Shown here in pieces: positions 1-9,497 of a stretch of DNA of 64,000 nucleotides. How positions within the stretch are numbered: the first letter of the stretch is position 1; each line of letters opens with the position of its first letter. The stretch spans positions 1 to 64,000 of the forward strand of contig NZ_BAABJQ010000033.1 of assembly GCF_039543385.1 (NCBI RefSeq). The letters run 5' to 3'. The notes beneath the pieces are model-generated. The model was given only the letters and a program-made list of their open reading frames with translations, did no database searches and was not told the DNA's origin. This DNA is from Rugosimonospora acidiphila (GTDB taxonomy: Bacteria > Actinomycetota > Actinomycetes > Mycobacteriales > Micromonosporaceae). The position numbers and the translations under genes were made by a program.

Positions 1-2
1 CG

Positions 3-728
3 ACCTCACTCACCCAGCCCGCCACGGCCGCATCTGTCACGAGCGAGCCTGGCACCCCGGACTGGCTCGAACCAGTCCGCCACGTCATCGCCGCCCACCC
101 CGAGGTGGCCACGGCGGAAGTCACCCTCGAGCCGGACACGTCCGGAGTCGCGCACCGGATCGAGGCCGTCCTGGAGGCCGACGCCGAGGTCGTCCGCGCG
201 GCGGTGGTATACGGGCACCGCGGTGGGGTTCGGCATCTCGTCGGGTTCGTCCAGCGCTCGCTGGGCGCCGGTGAGGCGGATGACCCGCGGGCCGCCGACT
301 CGGCTGAGGAGCGTGCCGAACAGGACAGCGCCTTCCACGACCGGGTGCGCGGCGCGCTGTCGCCAGTGCTGTCCGCGCGGGGCGGCGAGTCGGTGCCGGT
401 CATCTCCATCGCGACGGTTCCGCTGGACCCTCAGGGCGAGCCCGACCGCGCGGCGCTCGCGCACCGGGCCGACGGCTTCCTGGCGTCCCTGGCGGTGCTC
501 ACGGGCATCTGGTCCGAGGTCCTCAGAACGCCGGATATCGATGAGGCGGGAAGCTTCCTCGGCCATGGCGGCGACTCGCTGGCCGCGATGCGGGCTGCCA
601 ACCGGATCCGCGACAGGCTCGGCGTGAGGCTGCCGATGTCCGTCCTGCTGAGCGCGCGCACGGTATCCGACGTCGCAGCGCACATCGCCGCGCAAACCCT
701 CGACATTCAGGAAGGTGGTCACGCCTGA
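3..728 (+). CDS. NRPS fragment: end of adenylation domain plus carrier domain (5' partial)
   Basis: The reading frame is open to the left edge, so this is the C-terminal end of a larger synthetase. The first part fits the C-terminal subdomain of an adenylation domain. The A10 position, normally NGKxDR, reads QGEPDR, so the lysine that supports adenylate formation is replaced by glutamate. A carrier domain follows with the phosphopantetheine serine in GHGGDSLAAM. The stop overlaps the next start by one base (TGATG), indicating translational coupling. It was probably a loading or extension module whose substrate cannot be judged from the visible piece. The domain call is firm; the activity of the A domain is doubtful because of the A10 change. 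Confidence 0.82.
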   Translation, partial: TSLTQPATAASVTSEPGTPDWLEPVRHVIAAHPEVATAEVTLEPDTSGVAHRIEAVLEADAEVVRAAVVYGHRGGVRHLVGFVQRSLGAGEADDPRAADSAEERAEQDSAFHDRVRGALSPVLSARGGESVPVISIATVPLDPQGEPDRAALAHRADGFLASLAVLTGIWSEVLRTPDIDEAGSFLGHGGDSLAAMRAANRIRDRLGVRLPMSVLLSARTVSDVAAHIAAQTLDIQEGGHA

Positions 729-1753
729 TGAAGCAGAAATTCGGTGCGCTCGCCACGACCGCTCCCACCCCTGCCCAGGTAGAGACGTCCCTGGTACGAC
801 GTGGTTTCCTCAACGAGCAGAGTCTGCCCTTGGTCCTGGAGTTCGACGCGGATGTCAACGTCCCCTCCTGGATCAGCCGGCACCGCTCCGAGTTGAGGGC
901 CGATCTGCACCGGTACGGCGCCCTGCTGTTCCGGTCGGCGACACCCCCCGACTTCCAAGAGACCGTGCGAGCCTTCTCCGCGGACCAGGTCGACTACCGA
1001 GGCGGTACGGCGATCCGCAGCCGCGTCTCCTCGGACACCTACACCGCCAGCGAGTACCCGGAGCAGTTGGTCATCAGGCAGCACAGCGAGTTCTGCTACT
1101 CCAACGACTGGCCGATGCTGCTGTTCTTCTACTGCGACGTCCCGTCGAGGGTCGGCGGCCAGACGCCGTTGGTGGACAACCGAACTCTCCTGCGGGAAAT
1201 GCCGAGCCAGATCCGCCAGCAGTTCGCCGAGCGCGACCTGCTCTACGTACGCGGCTACGGATACAACCGGACCTGGCAGCGCTCGTATGAGACCGACAGC
1301 CGGGCGGAGGTCGAGGAGATCTGCGCACGCGAGGGCAGGCGCGTCGAGTGGCTCGGCGACGACCAGTTGCGCACGTACGAGCGCCGGTTGGCCGTCACGT
1401 CTCATCCGGTGACCGGGGAGCGGGTGTGGTTCAACTACGCGATCGGCTTCCACATCTCGCGGATGGATGACGAGATCCGCGACGCGCTGTCCACCTCTGA
1501 ACAGGACACCGACAGTCAGCTGTGGCCGAACAATGTGCTGTGGGGCGACGGCGCGGAGATCGATGCCGAGGTCATCAACACGGTCAACGATCTGGTCGTC
1601 GAGCACACCGTGCAGTTCGACTGGCAGCACGGCGACGTCCTCGTGGTGGACAACATGCTGTGCGGACACGGCCGGCAGCCGTACCAGGGGCCGCGTCGCA
1701 TCCTGCTCAAGATGGCCGAGTCGTACGCCAAGGCGGTCGGCAATGACCGATAA
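728..1753 (+). CDS. TauD/SyrP-like Fe(II)/2-oxoglutarate dioxygenase
   Basis: A 341-aa protein of the TauD/TfdA fold. The facial triad is visible as H119-S-E121 (QHSEFCYS) and H314 (CGHGR), with R316 or R323 placed to bind 2-oxoglutarate. The HxE form with a following Y-S is typical of SyrP-like oxygenases that hydroxylate amino acids tethered to NRPS carrier proteins. It sits between two synthetase genes, starts inside the stop of the upstream carrier gene and overlaps the next gene by 11 bp. A beta-hydroxylase acting on a carrier-bound residue is therefore the likely role. The substrate is unknown, and free-amino-acid hydroxylation is the alternative. Confidence 0.85.
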   Translation: MKQKFGALATTAPTPAQVETSLVRRGFLNEQSLPLVLEFDADVNVPSWISRHRSELRADLHRYGALLFRSATPPDFQETVRAFSADQVDYRGGTAIRSRVSSDTYTASEYPEQLVIRQHSEFCYSNDWPMLLFFYCDVPSRVGGQTPLVDNRTLLREMPSQIRQQFAERDLLYVRGYGYNRTWQRSYETDSRAEVEEICAREGRRVEWLGDDQLRTYERRLAVTSHPVTGERVWFNYAIGFHISRMDDEIRDALSTSEQDTDSQLWPNNVLWGDGAEIDAEVINTVNDLVVEHTVQFDWQHGDVLVVDNMLCGHGRQPYQGPRRILLKMAESYAKAVGNDR

Positions 1754-4700
1754 CGGAGGCTCCCCGTACCCCGACGCGGTTCAACTCGGTCCGTTCCAGC
1801 GGGCCGCCCTGCAGACCCACGCCGCGCACCGCACCGTGACCGTCGGCATCCCCGACGTCTCCGGTACCGCCGTGTACGAGGCCGCGTTGACGGTCCTGCG
1901 CGTCCACCCGGCACTGAGTGCCGAACTCGTCGAGGTTGCTTCGCTGCGGGTGCCATGGCAACGGCGCGCGGAGGTGCACGGACAGTCGTTCCCGGAGGAG
2001 GGCCGCTGGGAGATCACCTCGGGCGCCACGACGGTGCGCATCGCGCAGCGGGCAGGTGGGGCTCGCCTGACCGTCTCGACCCCGCCCGTCTTCGTCGACC
2101 TCCCGTCGCTTGCGGGCTTCTTCCACCTGGTCGGCCAGGCGCTGAATGGTGCGCGGATCACCGCCGCCATGGACGACTTCGCGGTGGAGGTCGGCCATCT
2201 GGAGATGATGCGCGCCGGCGAGTTGCGCGAGGAGGAGCGCTACTGGCGAGCCCGCGGTGAGGAGGCGATCGCCCGCACCGGGGACCGCCTCGCCGAGGTC
2301 GCGGTCGTGCCGGCGCGCGACAGCGTCAACCAGGCGAGCATCCCGCTCGACGGGCCGCTGCTTGAGGCCGTGAGCGCGCTCGCGACCGCGGTGGGAGCAG
2401 ACCTCTGCGACGTCGCGCACTACGCCCTCGCCGTACTCCTGGATCGCCTGGGCGTCGATGCCGACCGGATCGCGAGGACGGTCGACGCGCGGCCACTCAT
2501 GGGCCTCACCGGTGCGATCGGCGTCTTCTCACACACCGTGCCCGGTCATCCCAGCGTGGACCCCACCGACACGGTCGCCATGGGCCTGCGCGCCGTGGTC
2601 AAGCAGCGGTGCGAGGAAGACGATCTGATCGGTTGCCCCTCACCGCGTCCCGAGGGGGAGTTGCCGGAGATCGTGTTCAGCGCGAACGGGCTGAGGGTCG
2701 ACCTGCCGTCGGCCTGGCGGCTTGAGGAGTGCACCTCCGCGCCCGACGGGCATCTGGTGTTCGCCTGTGTCGACAGCGGAGCGGCACCGGAGCTCCTCGT
2801 CCGCATCGCCGACGACCGCGACATCGACCCGCGACTGCTGGTGCGGCTCTGGCACACGGTGCTGCGCGGACTGGCGGATTCGCCGGACTCGATCGTGGGC
2901 GAGGTCACCCCCGCCGACGCCGCGCTGACGGCGCAGCTGTCCACCGAACTGCGTCAGGCGGCCGGCCGCCCGGCCGCCGAGGACATCTGCCGGGTGCTCG
3001 CCCGGCGTGCGGCGCAGGACCCGGATGGCACGGCGGTGCGCTGGCCCGGCGGCCGGTGGAGCTACGCCGAGCTGCTCGGCTACGTTCAAGCCACGGCCGG
3101 TCGGCTGCCTGAGGTGAGCGATGGCGACGTCGTCGCGGTGGCGGGCAAGTCGAATCAGCCCCAGACCATCCTGGGCGTGCTGAGCGTGCTGTGGCGCGGA
3201 GCCGCCTTCCTGCCGGTGGATCCGGACGAGCCGGCGGCCCGGGTGGCTGACGCGCTCGCCAGGTCCAAGGCCGTCGCGATACTGTCCGAGGCCCCCGGCC
3301 TCACCGTGCCGGCGGGCGTACCGACCCTGCCGATCGACCCGACCGGTGTGGCGGGTACGGCCGCGCCGCTGACGAGTCCGGCCGACGTCGCGGCGACCTC
3401 CGCCGCCTACGTCCTTCGCACGTCGGGCTCCACCGGTCGGCCGAAACTGGTGGGCGTCAGCCGTGCCAGCCTCGCGAACTACCTTCGCTGGGTGGCCGAG
3501 ACTCTCGTCCCCTCGACCCTCACGACGCACGCGCTGCCGGCTCTGAGTCCGTCGGTCTTCGACGCGGGCTTCAAGCAGACGTTGGGCATGCTCTACAGCG
3601 GCCGAACCGTGTGGCTACCGGGCTCGGACCCGCGCGACCCGGTCGCACTGCTCGCCGAGCTGTCCGCGAGCGACGAGGCCGTCGCGGTGAACTGCGTGCC
3701 CAGTTACTGGTCCGTGCTGATGGAGGCGATTGCCGACGGGCCCGTCCCGCGCATCGAACGGGTGCTGCTTGGGGGCGAGCCGGTGACCCGCGCGCTGCTG
3801 CGGCGGACCCGGGAAGCCCTGCCCGCCGCGCAGGTCTGGAACCTGTACGGTCCGACCGAGGCGACGGCGACGGCGACCATGGGACTGCTGGAAGACGGCG
3901 AGACCATACATGCGGGTCGTCCCATCGCCGGTGCGGTGGTGGCGGTGCTCGACCGGTACGGCGCTCCGCTCCCGGAGGGGATCGTCGGCGAGATCGCCGT
4001 CGCCGGGCCGGGCGTCGCGCTCGGCTACCTGGATGGGCAGGAGGGGGAGTCCCCGTTCATCACGCTCCCGGCGCCGGAGACCCACAACCGCGCCTACCGG
4101 ACCGGGGACTACGGCTGGATCGCGGGCGACGGAGCGCTGCGTCTGGTGGGACGGCGGGACGCCCAGGTCAAGGTCAACGGCTGGCGGATCGAGCTCGGCG
4201 AGATCGAAAGCGTCGCCGAGCAACTGGAGGGCGTCAGCCGCGGGCTCGCCGTGGTCGACGACGCCGCGGTGTTGCGGCTGTTCGTCGTCGGCGCCGCGGA
4301 TCCCGAACAGGTTCGCTCACGCCTCGCGGCGCTGCTGCCGGCGGCGATGCTGCCGAGCTCCATCCACGTCGTGCGCGAAATCCCCGTCCTGTCTAGCGGC
4401 AAGGCGGACCGTGCGGCGCTGCTGGCCGGACTGAACCGGTCGACGCAGGAGGACCCGCGGGTCTACGACGTCGAGCAGCGCGTGGTCGCGACGGTCTGGC
4501 GGGACCTGCTGGGCGGCGGCTGGCCCCGGGTCACCGACGAGTTCTTCGACGCGGGCGGCCACTCCCTGCTCCTGGCGCAGCTCGTCAACAGGTTGCGGTC
4601 CCAGGGATATACCCAGCTGTCGGTGCGCCACGTGATCCGGCGCCCCACGGTCGAGTCGATCGCGGACCTGATCCGGGCGAAGGACACCGAGGACCGATGA
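1743..4700 (+). CDS. NRPS, degenerate condensation-adenylation-carrier
   Basis: A 985-aa synthetase. The frame is open far upstream, but the ATG at 1743, overlapping the end of the oxygenase, gives a proper condensation-like N terminus. Residues 1 to about 420 resemble a condensation domain, yet the HHxxxDG site reads PPVFVDL (114-120): both histidines are lost and only D119 is kept. The adenylation domain shows A3 RTSGSTGRPK (559-568), A5 NLYGPTEAT (about 700), A7 YRTGDYG, A8 KVNGWRIELGEIE and A10 SSGKADR (about 885). The carrier serine is S941 in DAGGHSLLL. Adenylation and carriage should work, but condensation needs another protein, perhaps the free C protein at 14743 or the TE-C protein next door. 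Confidence 0.87.
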   Translation: MTDNGGSPYPDAVQLGPFQRAALQTHAAHRTVTVGIPDVSGTAVYEAALTVLRVHPALSAELVEVASLRVPWQRRAEVHGQSFPEEGRWEITSGATTVRIAQRAGGARLTVSTPPVFVDLPSLAGFFHLVGQALNGARITAAMDDFAVEVGHLEMMRAGELREEERYWRARGEEAIARTGDRLAEVAVVPARDSVNQASIPLDGPLLEAVSALATAVGADLCDVAHYALAVLLDRLGVDADRIARTVDARPLMGLTGAIGVFSHTVPGHPSVDPTDTVAMGLRAVVKQRCEEDDLIGCPSPRPEGELPEIVFSANGLRVDLPSAWRLEECTSAPDGHLVFACVDSGAAPELLVRIADDRDIDPRLLVRLWHTVLRGLADSPDSIVGEVTPADAALTAQLSTELRQAAGRPAAEDICRVLARRAAQDPDGTAVRWPGGRWSYAELLGYVQATAGRLPEVSDGDVVAVAGKSNQPQTILGVLSVLWRGAAFLPVDPDEPAARVADALARSKAVAILSEAPGLTVPAGVPTLPIDPTGVAGTAAPLTSPADVAATSAAYVLRTSGSTGRPKLVGVSRASLANYLRWVAETLVPSTLTTHALPALSPSVFDAGFKQTLGMLYSGRTVWLPGSDPRDPVALLAELSASDEAVAVNCVPSYWSVLMEAIADGPVPRIERVLLGGEPVTRALLRRTREALPAAQVWNLYGPTEATATATMGLLEDGETIHAGRPIAGAVVAVLDRYGAPLPEGIVGEIAVAGPGVALGYLDGQEGESPFITLPAPETHNRAYRTGDYGWIAGDGALRLVGRRDAQVKVNGWRIELGEIESVAEQLEGVSRGLAVVDDAAVLRLFVVGAADPEQVRSRLAALLPAAMLPSSIHVVREIPVLSSGKADRAALLAGLNRSTQEDPRVYDVEQRVVATVWRDLLGGGWPRVTDEFFDAGGHSLLLAQLVNRLRSQGYTQLSVRHVIRRPTVESIADLIRAKDTEDR

Positions 4701-6883
4701 ACACCGCCGGCCGAGACCACCTCATCGAGCTCAGACGTGAAGCGGACGGCGCCGCGCCGCGCGTCGTAGCGTTCCTGCACTCCTCCTCCGGCTCGGCGAG
4801 CGGCTTCCGCCGGCTCGTCAAACACCTGCGGGCGCCCGCGCGATACGTGGCGTTCCAGGCGGTCGAGCCCGGGGCGGACGACCGGTGCTCCGTCCCGGCG
4901 ATCGCGGCCGACTACTGGCGCGATCTCGAGCCGGTGCTCCGCGAGGAGCCGTCCGCCGCGCTGGTCCTGGTGGGGTGGTCCTTCGGCGGCGTGCTCGCGG
5001 TGGAGATGGCCCGGCTCGCCGAGGCCGAGGGCCGCGGTGCGGCACACGTGGTCCTGCTCGACGCAGGCACCCCCGACATGCTCAGCCGGTGTCGCGGCGA
5101 GCGCTCACCGGCCGGCGAGATCGCCTCGCTGTTCGGTATCACGGACGGCCTTCCGGTGGGCACGGCGGCACTCGACGACGCGTCGCTCGTGGCTGCCGTG
5201 CTGGACCGGCTGAGCGGGGAGGGCCTCGGTGGGCTGTCGGCGAGCGACCTGCTGCCGTACCTGCGCACTCACCGATGGCACCTCAACGCCTTGAGCAGGC
5301 CATGGAGCGCGCCGGCCTGCGCCGCGCGGGTCACCCTGATCCGCGCCACGGACGAGGACGGCTGGGCGGACACGCCCGCCGACCTCGGTTGGTCCCAGGC
5401 GTTGGGTCAGGATGTCGAGGTACTCGGCGCGCCCGGGACGCACCATTCCCTGCTCTCGACCGAGCACGCGCCGTCGCTCGCCCCGCTCATCGACGCCATC
5501 GTGCGCGGGGCCGCCGCGCGGGCCGACGAGGATGGCCTGCCGCTGAGTTCGGCCCAGGCACGCCTGTGGTTCCTCTGGCAGCTCGAGCCGGACGGCGCCC
5601 ACTACACGACGCAGCTCGGCTGGCGCATCCCGGGGGCCAGCGCCGCCGACGTACGGAAGGCCTGGCTACGGCTGTGCGACCGTCACCCGATCCTTCGCAG
5701 CAGCTACCGGCTCACCCCGTCGGGCCAGCCTCAGCGGTTCGTCGACCCGGCCGCGCACGTGCCCGTCGAACTGGTGCGCTTGGCACCCCTCCCCGGGCAG
5801 CCCGAACGGGCGATCGGCGACCTCGCCTCCGAACACTTCCGCAGGCCCTTCGACCTGCAACACGGCAGTGTGCGAGCGGTCATCGCCGAGGACGGCGCGG
5901 ATGCCGTCTGGCTGGTGGTGTCCTGCCACCACATCGCCGTCGACGGGTGGTGCCTGGAGGTCATCGAGCGCGACCTCCGGGGCCTCCTGCGAGATCCGTC
6001 CGCCGAGCTTCCCGCGCTCGCAGCCGACTACCAGGACTTCGTCGCGTGGGAGCAGACCCTGCGCTCCGGGCCGTACTTCGGCTCGGACCTGTCCTACTGG
6101 GTCGATGCCCTGAAGGACATCGAGGTCAGCCCGCCCGCACCGGACCCGTTCGAGGACGGCGAGCCGGGCGCCGCGTCGGTGCGGTTCCGGCTCTCCGCGC
6201 GGACCGTCAGCGCCCTGGAATCGGCGTCGATGGCGGCCGGGGTGACGATGTTCGCCGGCCTGCTCACCTGCCTCGCCGTCGCCCTCCAGGAATGGGCGGA
6301 AGGCACCGGCGTGGCGGTCGGCGTCAACCTGGCCAACCGGCCGCGGTCGGACTTCGAAGACGTCGTCGGAATGTTTGTGGATCCGGTCGTGCTCTGGCTT
6401 CGGCCCTCGCCCGAGGGGCGGTTCGACCACGCGGTAGAGCACGTGTGGGAGCGTCTGGCCGGGGCCTTTGAGCACGCGGATGTGCCGTATCAGGACGTCG
6501 TCACGGCCGTTGACCCGGTCGGCCGGGACCCGTGGAGCCCGCTGTTCTGGGTAGTCGTGAACATGGACCAGCTGCCCGACGAGGTCCGGGAGCCGCGGTG
6601 GGAACCCATCCCGTCGGTGGTTCCTCCGGACGCGAAGTTCCCGTTCGCCGCGATCCTGCAACAGGGTGCCGGGGACCTGGGCGTGGAGTTCCTCTATCCC
6701 CGGGACCGCTACCGGCCCAGCACCGTGGACCGCGTGCGCCGCCGGTTCGAGCAGCTCGTGCGCAGCGCTGGCAGCGACGGGTTCGGCGCCGGGCTTCCGC
6801 CCGTTGCGGCGCAGGCCCCGCTCTCCGATCGCTTCGCCAGGCGCTTCGCGACGCTGAGCAGAAAGCCGCCCGTAACCGGGTGA
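4697..6883 (+). CDS. Thioesterase-condensation fusion protein
   Basis: A 728-aa protein whose start overlaps the previous stop (ATGA). Residues 1-275 form an alpha/beta thioesterase domain: nucleophile S95 in GWSFGG, likely acid D122 in LLDAGTP, and histidine H249 or H250 in GTHHSLLS. From about residue 281 a full condensation domain follows, with C1 LSSAQARLWFLW and an intact HHIAVDG at 411-417. Thioesterases usually end NRPS lines, so a thioesterase N-terminal to a condensation domain is unusual. The condensation half probably makes the peptide bond that the degenerate domain of the neighbour cannot make. The thioesterase half may edit or release intermediates. Domain calls are firm; the division of labour is inferred. 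Confidence 0.87.
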   Translation: MNTAGRDHLIELRREADGAAPRVVAFLHSSSGSASGFRRLVKHLRAPARYVAFQAVEPGADDRCSVPAIAADYWRDLEPVLREEPSAALVLVGWSFGGVLAVEMARLAEAEGRGAAHVVLLDAGTPDMLSRCRGERSPAGEIASLFGITDGLPVGTAALDDASLVAAVLDRLSGEGLGGLSASDLLPYLRTHRWHLNALSRPWSAPACAARVTLIRATDEDGWADTPADLGWSQALGQDVEVLGAPGTHHSLLSTEHAPSLAPLIDAIVRGAAARADEDGLPLSSAQARLWFLWQLEPDGAHYTTQLGWRIPGASAADVRKAWLRLCDRHPILRSSYRLTPSGQPQRFVDPAAHVPVELVRLAPLPGQPERAIGDLASEHFRRPFDLQHGSVRAVIAEDGADAVWLVVSCHHIAVDGWCLEVIERDLRGLLRDPSAELPALAADYQDFVAWEQTLRSGPYFGSDLSYWVDALKDIEVSPPAPDPFEDGEPGAASVRFRLSARTVSALESASMAAGVTMFAGLLTCLAVALQEWAEGTGVAVGVNLANRPRSDFEDVVGMFVDPVVLWLRPSPEGRFDHAVEHVWERLAGAFEHADVPYQDVVTAVDPVGRDPWSPLFWVVVNMDQLPDEVREPRWEPIPSVVPPDAKFPFAAILQQGAGDLGVEFLYPRDRYRPSTVDRVRRRFEQLVRSAGSDGFGAGLPPVAAQAPLSDRFARRFATLSRKPPVTG

Positions 6884-6943
6884 GGACTTGTTCGGGCGAG
6901 TCGTCGGACACGACTCTCGACGAACCGCGAGATCGGAGACACG

Positions 6944-7801
6944 ATGATCGGACAGAAGGAAGCGGTCAGAACAGTGACCGGGTGGCGCGGGGATGCCAAC
7001 TACTTCACCCCGCGCGAGTACTACACGTTTGTCCCCGAGGCCGTGCTTGATGTGCTGCACGGCAGGGCGGCCTGCGTGATCTTCCGTGGCATGGTCTCCC
7101 ACGATGTCTACTCGGAGGTCGCGCGTCGCTTCTGGGGCAGCCCGCATCGCAGGGTGCGGGGAGCCGAGGCCCCGGGCTATTACCTGGGCGCCTATACGTG
7201 GGGCAAGTCGACGGCGGAGTACCTGGACGAGTCGGAGATCGTGAACCCGATTCTGGAGGATCTGCTGGACATCCCGGGGAATCCCGTCAAGGAGTTCTAC
7301 GATGGGCTTTCCCGGGCACTGGCGGCGGAGGGCTGCCTGGTCCGCACCGCCGAGCACAGGGGCCGTAGGTCGAGCATCGCGCTACTGAGGTCCTGGCACG
7401 GCGCGGGGGACTTCGCGCTCGCTCCTCATGACGATGACTCCCAGTGCACCGATCCGCTGATGGCCGACTTCGAGCGCACCGGAGTCGTCGGGCGCCCCGT
7501 CGCGGCGCTGAACATGTGCGTGGAGAACCACGAGGGCGGCCGGCTGGTGCTGTGGAACGTCCGGCCCGATGACGAAAGCAAGCGCCGGCTCGGCGTCGAA
7601 TTCACCGGCTCGCCGTACCCGGTCGAGGCTCTCGAAGGCTCCGATGTCGAGTACATCGAGATCGATTCAGGCGATGTCTACGTATTCAACGGCGCTCACG
7701 TTCACGCGGTAGAGCCCAACACCGACGGTCTGCAGACCAGGACGACCATCCTCGGCATGATGGGTTTCATCGATGATCACACAGTGGCTACCTGGAGCTG
7801 A
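6944..7801 (+). CDS. 2-oxoglutarate/Fe(II) oxygenase family protein
   Basis: A 285-aa protein with an H162-D163-D164 motif (APHDDDS), a distal histidine (H252 or H254 in NGAHVHAVEP) and R266 (TRTTI), the usual ligand set of Fe(II)/2-oxoglutarate oxygenases. It does not resemble the TauD-like protein at 728, so the cluster has two unrelated oxygenases. CGGAGA at 6933-6938 lies 5 bp before the ATG. Sixty bases separate it from the upstream gene and it probably belongs to the same transcript. Hydroxylation, desaturation or ring formation on the peptide or an amino-acid precursor are all possible. I do not recognise a characterised orthologue. Confidence 0.72.
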   Translation: MIGQKEAVRTVTGWRGDANYFTPREYYTFVPEAVLDVLHGRAACVIFRGMVSHDVYSEVARRFWGSPHRRVRGAEAPGYYLGAYTWGKSTAEYLDESEIVNPILEDLLDIPGNPVKEFYDGLSRALAAEGCLVRTAEHRGRRSSIALLRSWHGAGDFALAPHDDDSQCTDPLMADFERTGVVGRPVAALNMCVENHEGGRLVLWNVRPDDESKRRLGVEFTGSPYPVEALEGSDVEYIEIDSGDVYVFNGAHVHAVEPNTDGLQTRTTILGMMGFIDDHTVATWS

Positions 7802-7871
7802 CGCGGATCTGTCGGCAACGGCGGACCGGCCGCGCAGGGTGCGGTCCTCAGCATAGAAGAGGTGCGCGTAC

Positions 7872-9440
7872 ATGCTGATTCTGTCATTCAAAGAGGGTCA
7901 CGACGGCGGGATCGCCGCCATCGAGGACGGTCGTCTCCTTTTTTCCTTGGAGGCCGAGAAGGATTCGTTCCCCCGCTTCAGTTCCCTGACCGCCGACGTG
8001 CTGCTGGCCGCGGCCGAGCGGCTCGACCGTCTACCGGATGCCGTCGCGGTCGGGGGATGGGTCAAGGGAACCTTTTCGAACGAGGCGCCGTCGCGAACGG
8101 GGTACTTCGGGGTGGGCCCGGGATCGGTCAGCTCCACCGAAGGCCGGATCTTCGGCCACAGGGTGAATGTCTTCTCCTCCACCCACGAACGATCGCACAT
8201 CTTCACCGCGCTCGGGATGTCACCGTTGCCGCCCGGCCAGCCCTACTACAGCCTGGTCTGGGAGGGCAACATCGGCTCGTTCTACCGCATCGACGAGCGC
8301 GGCCAGGTCGAACACCTGCGTCACGTGCTCACCGATCCGGGGAACAAGTACGCCTGGCTGTTCGCTCTGGCCGACCCGAAGTTCACCGCCAACAAGGGCG
8401 TGCTGCGCCTGCAGGATGCCGGCAAGCAGATGGCGCTGACCGCCTTCGCCACCAAGCGCCCGGCGAACGCGCTCGAACGGGAGCTGATCGACACCATCCT
8501 CAGTCAGGAACAGATCATCGTCACCCTCGGCAAGGACGACCTGGCCTCGTCCCCGTTCTACAACGCCGGTGTCGAGTCCCAGCTGTTCAAGGACGCCGCC
8601 GCGCGGCTGTCCGACGCGATCTTCGGCCGCTTCTACGACTACGCCGAGGCCGAGCTGACCGAGGGTCTGCCCCTGCTGATCTCGGGCGGGTGCGGGCTGA
8701 ACTGCGAATGGAACCGCCGGTGGCGCGAGTGTGGGCTGTTCCCGGAGGTCTTCGTGCCGCCCTGCCCCAATGACAGCGGCTCGGCGCTGGGAACGGCGAT
8801 CGACGCCCAGCACCACTACACGGGAGTAGCCGCGGTGGAGTGGGACGTCTACGCAGGCGACACGTTCCAGGAGGATGTCCCGATCGATCCCGCGCAGTTC
8901 GACTCCCGGCCGCTGGATCTCGTGGAGGTGGCCCGGTTCCTGAGGGACGGCAACATCGTCGGCTGGGCGCGGGGACGCTGGGAGATAGGTCCGCGGGCGC
9001 TGGGCAACCGGTCGATCCTGGCGGCGCCGTTCGGCGAGGAGATGCTCAAGCGGCTCAACACTCTCAAGCAACGCGAGACGTACCGGCCGATCGCGCCGAT
9101 CTGCCTGGCGCAGGACGCTCCCCGCTGGTTCAGCGGCTCGATTCCCGACCCCTACATGCTGTATTTCAGCCAGGTGACGACCGACGAACTCACGGCCGTG
9201 ACCCATGTGGACGGCTCGGCCCGAGTGCAGACCGTGACGCGGGAGCAGAACAGCGCGATGGCCGACCTTCTGGCGGCGTTCCGCGACCTGACCGGCTTCA
9301 GCGTCCTGTGCAACACCTCCCTCAACTTCTCGGGCCGCGGATTCATCAACCGCACCAGCGACCTGCTCCAGTACGGCGAGGAACACGGCCTCGACGGCTA
9401 CGTGATCGGTGACTCCTTCGTGACCCGGCGCCGGCGATGA
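7872..9440 (+). CDS. NodU/CmcH-family O-carbamoyltransferase
   Basis: A 522-aa enzyme of the NodU/CmcH/TobZ family, which transfers carbamoyl from carbamoyl phosphate to a hydroxyl group through an adenylate. An N-terminal HDGG, a central THERSH histidine pair, GGCGLNCEWN of the Kae1-like nucleotide-binding half, the signature EIGPRALGNRS at 371-381 and NTSLN near the C terminus are all visible. An AGAGG element precedes the ATG. Its stop overlaps a possible ATG of the next gene, but a better start lies downstream. In this cluster it probably decorates a hydroxyl made by one of the two oxygenases. A second, unrelated copy lies at 52330. Confidence 0.88.
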   Translation: MLILSFKEGHDGGIAAIEDGRLLFSLEAEKDSFPRFSSLTADVLLAAAERLDRLPDAVAVGGWVKGTFSNEAPSRTGYFGVGPGSVSSTEGRIFGHRVNVFSSTHERSHIFTALGMSPLPPGQPYYSLVWEGNIGSFYRIDERGQVEHLRHVLTDPGNKYAWLFALADPKFTANKGVLRLQDAGKQMALTAFATKRPANALERELIDTILSQEQIIVTLGKDDLASSPFYNAGVESQLFKDAAARLSDAIFGRFYDYAEAELTEGLPLLISGGCGLNCEWNRRWRECGLFPEVFVPPCPNDSGSALGTAIDAQHHYTGVAAVEWDVYAGDTFQEDVPIDPAQFDSRPLDLVEVARFLRDGNIVGWARGRWEIGPRALGNRSILAAPFGEEMLKRLNTLKQRETYRPIAPICLAQDAPRWFSGSIPDPYMLYFSQVTTDELTAVTHVDGSARVQTVTREQNSAMADLLAAFRDLTGFSVLCNTSLNFSGRGFINRTSDLLQYGEEHGLDGYVIGDSFVTRRRR

Positions 9441-9472
9441 CGCACGATCGGCTCTCCCGGACCCGGTTCGGG

Positions 9473-9497
9473 CCGAGCGCCCGGTCCGAGCGCTCGG
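9473..9497. promoter_or_regulatory. Hairpin upstream of the MbtH-A gene
   Basis: Perfect 8-bp inverted repeat CCGAGCGC / GCGCTCGG with a 9-nt loop, lying between the carbamoyltransferase stop and the TTG start at 9569. No T-tract follows, so it is more likely an mRNA stability or processing element, or an attenuator, than a terminator. Its presence argues that 9441-9568 is untranslated leader rather than coding. Confidence 0.4.

Noticed and set aside
719..1669. Long minus-strand open frame opposite the oxygenase gene, and many like it throughout
   Set aside because: Very high GC makes antisense frames open by default; these have no family motifs and poor residue composition.
3540..4000. Prediction of the amino acid activated by the C*-A-T and MbtH-A adenylation domains
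   Set aside because: I could align only part of the specificity residues by eye, so a substrate call would be a guess.
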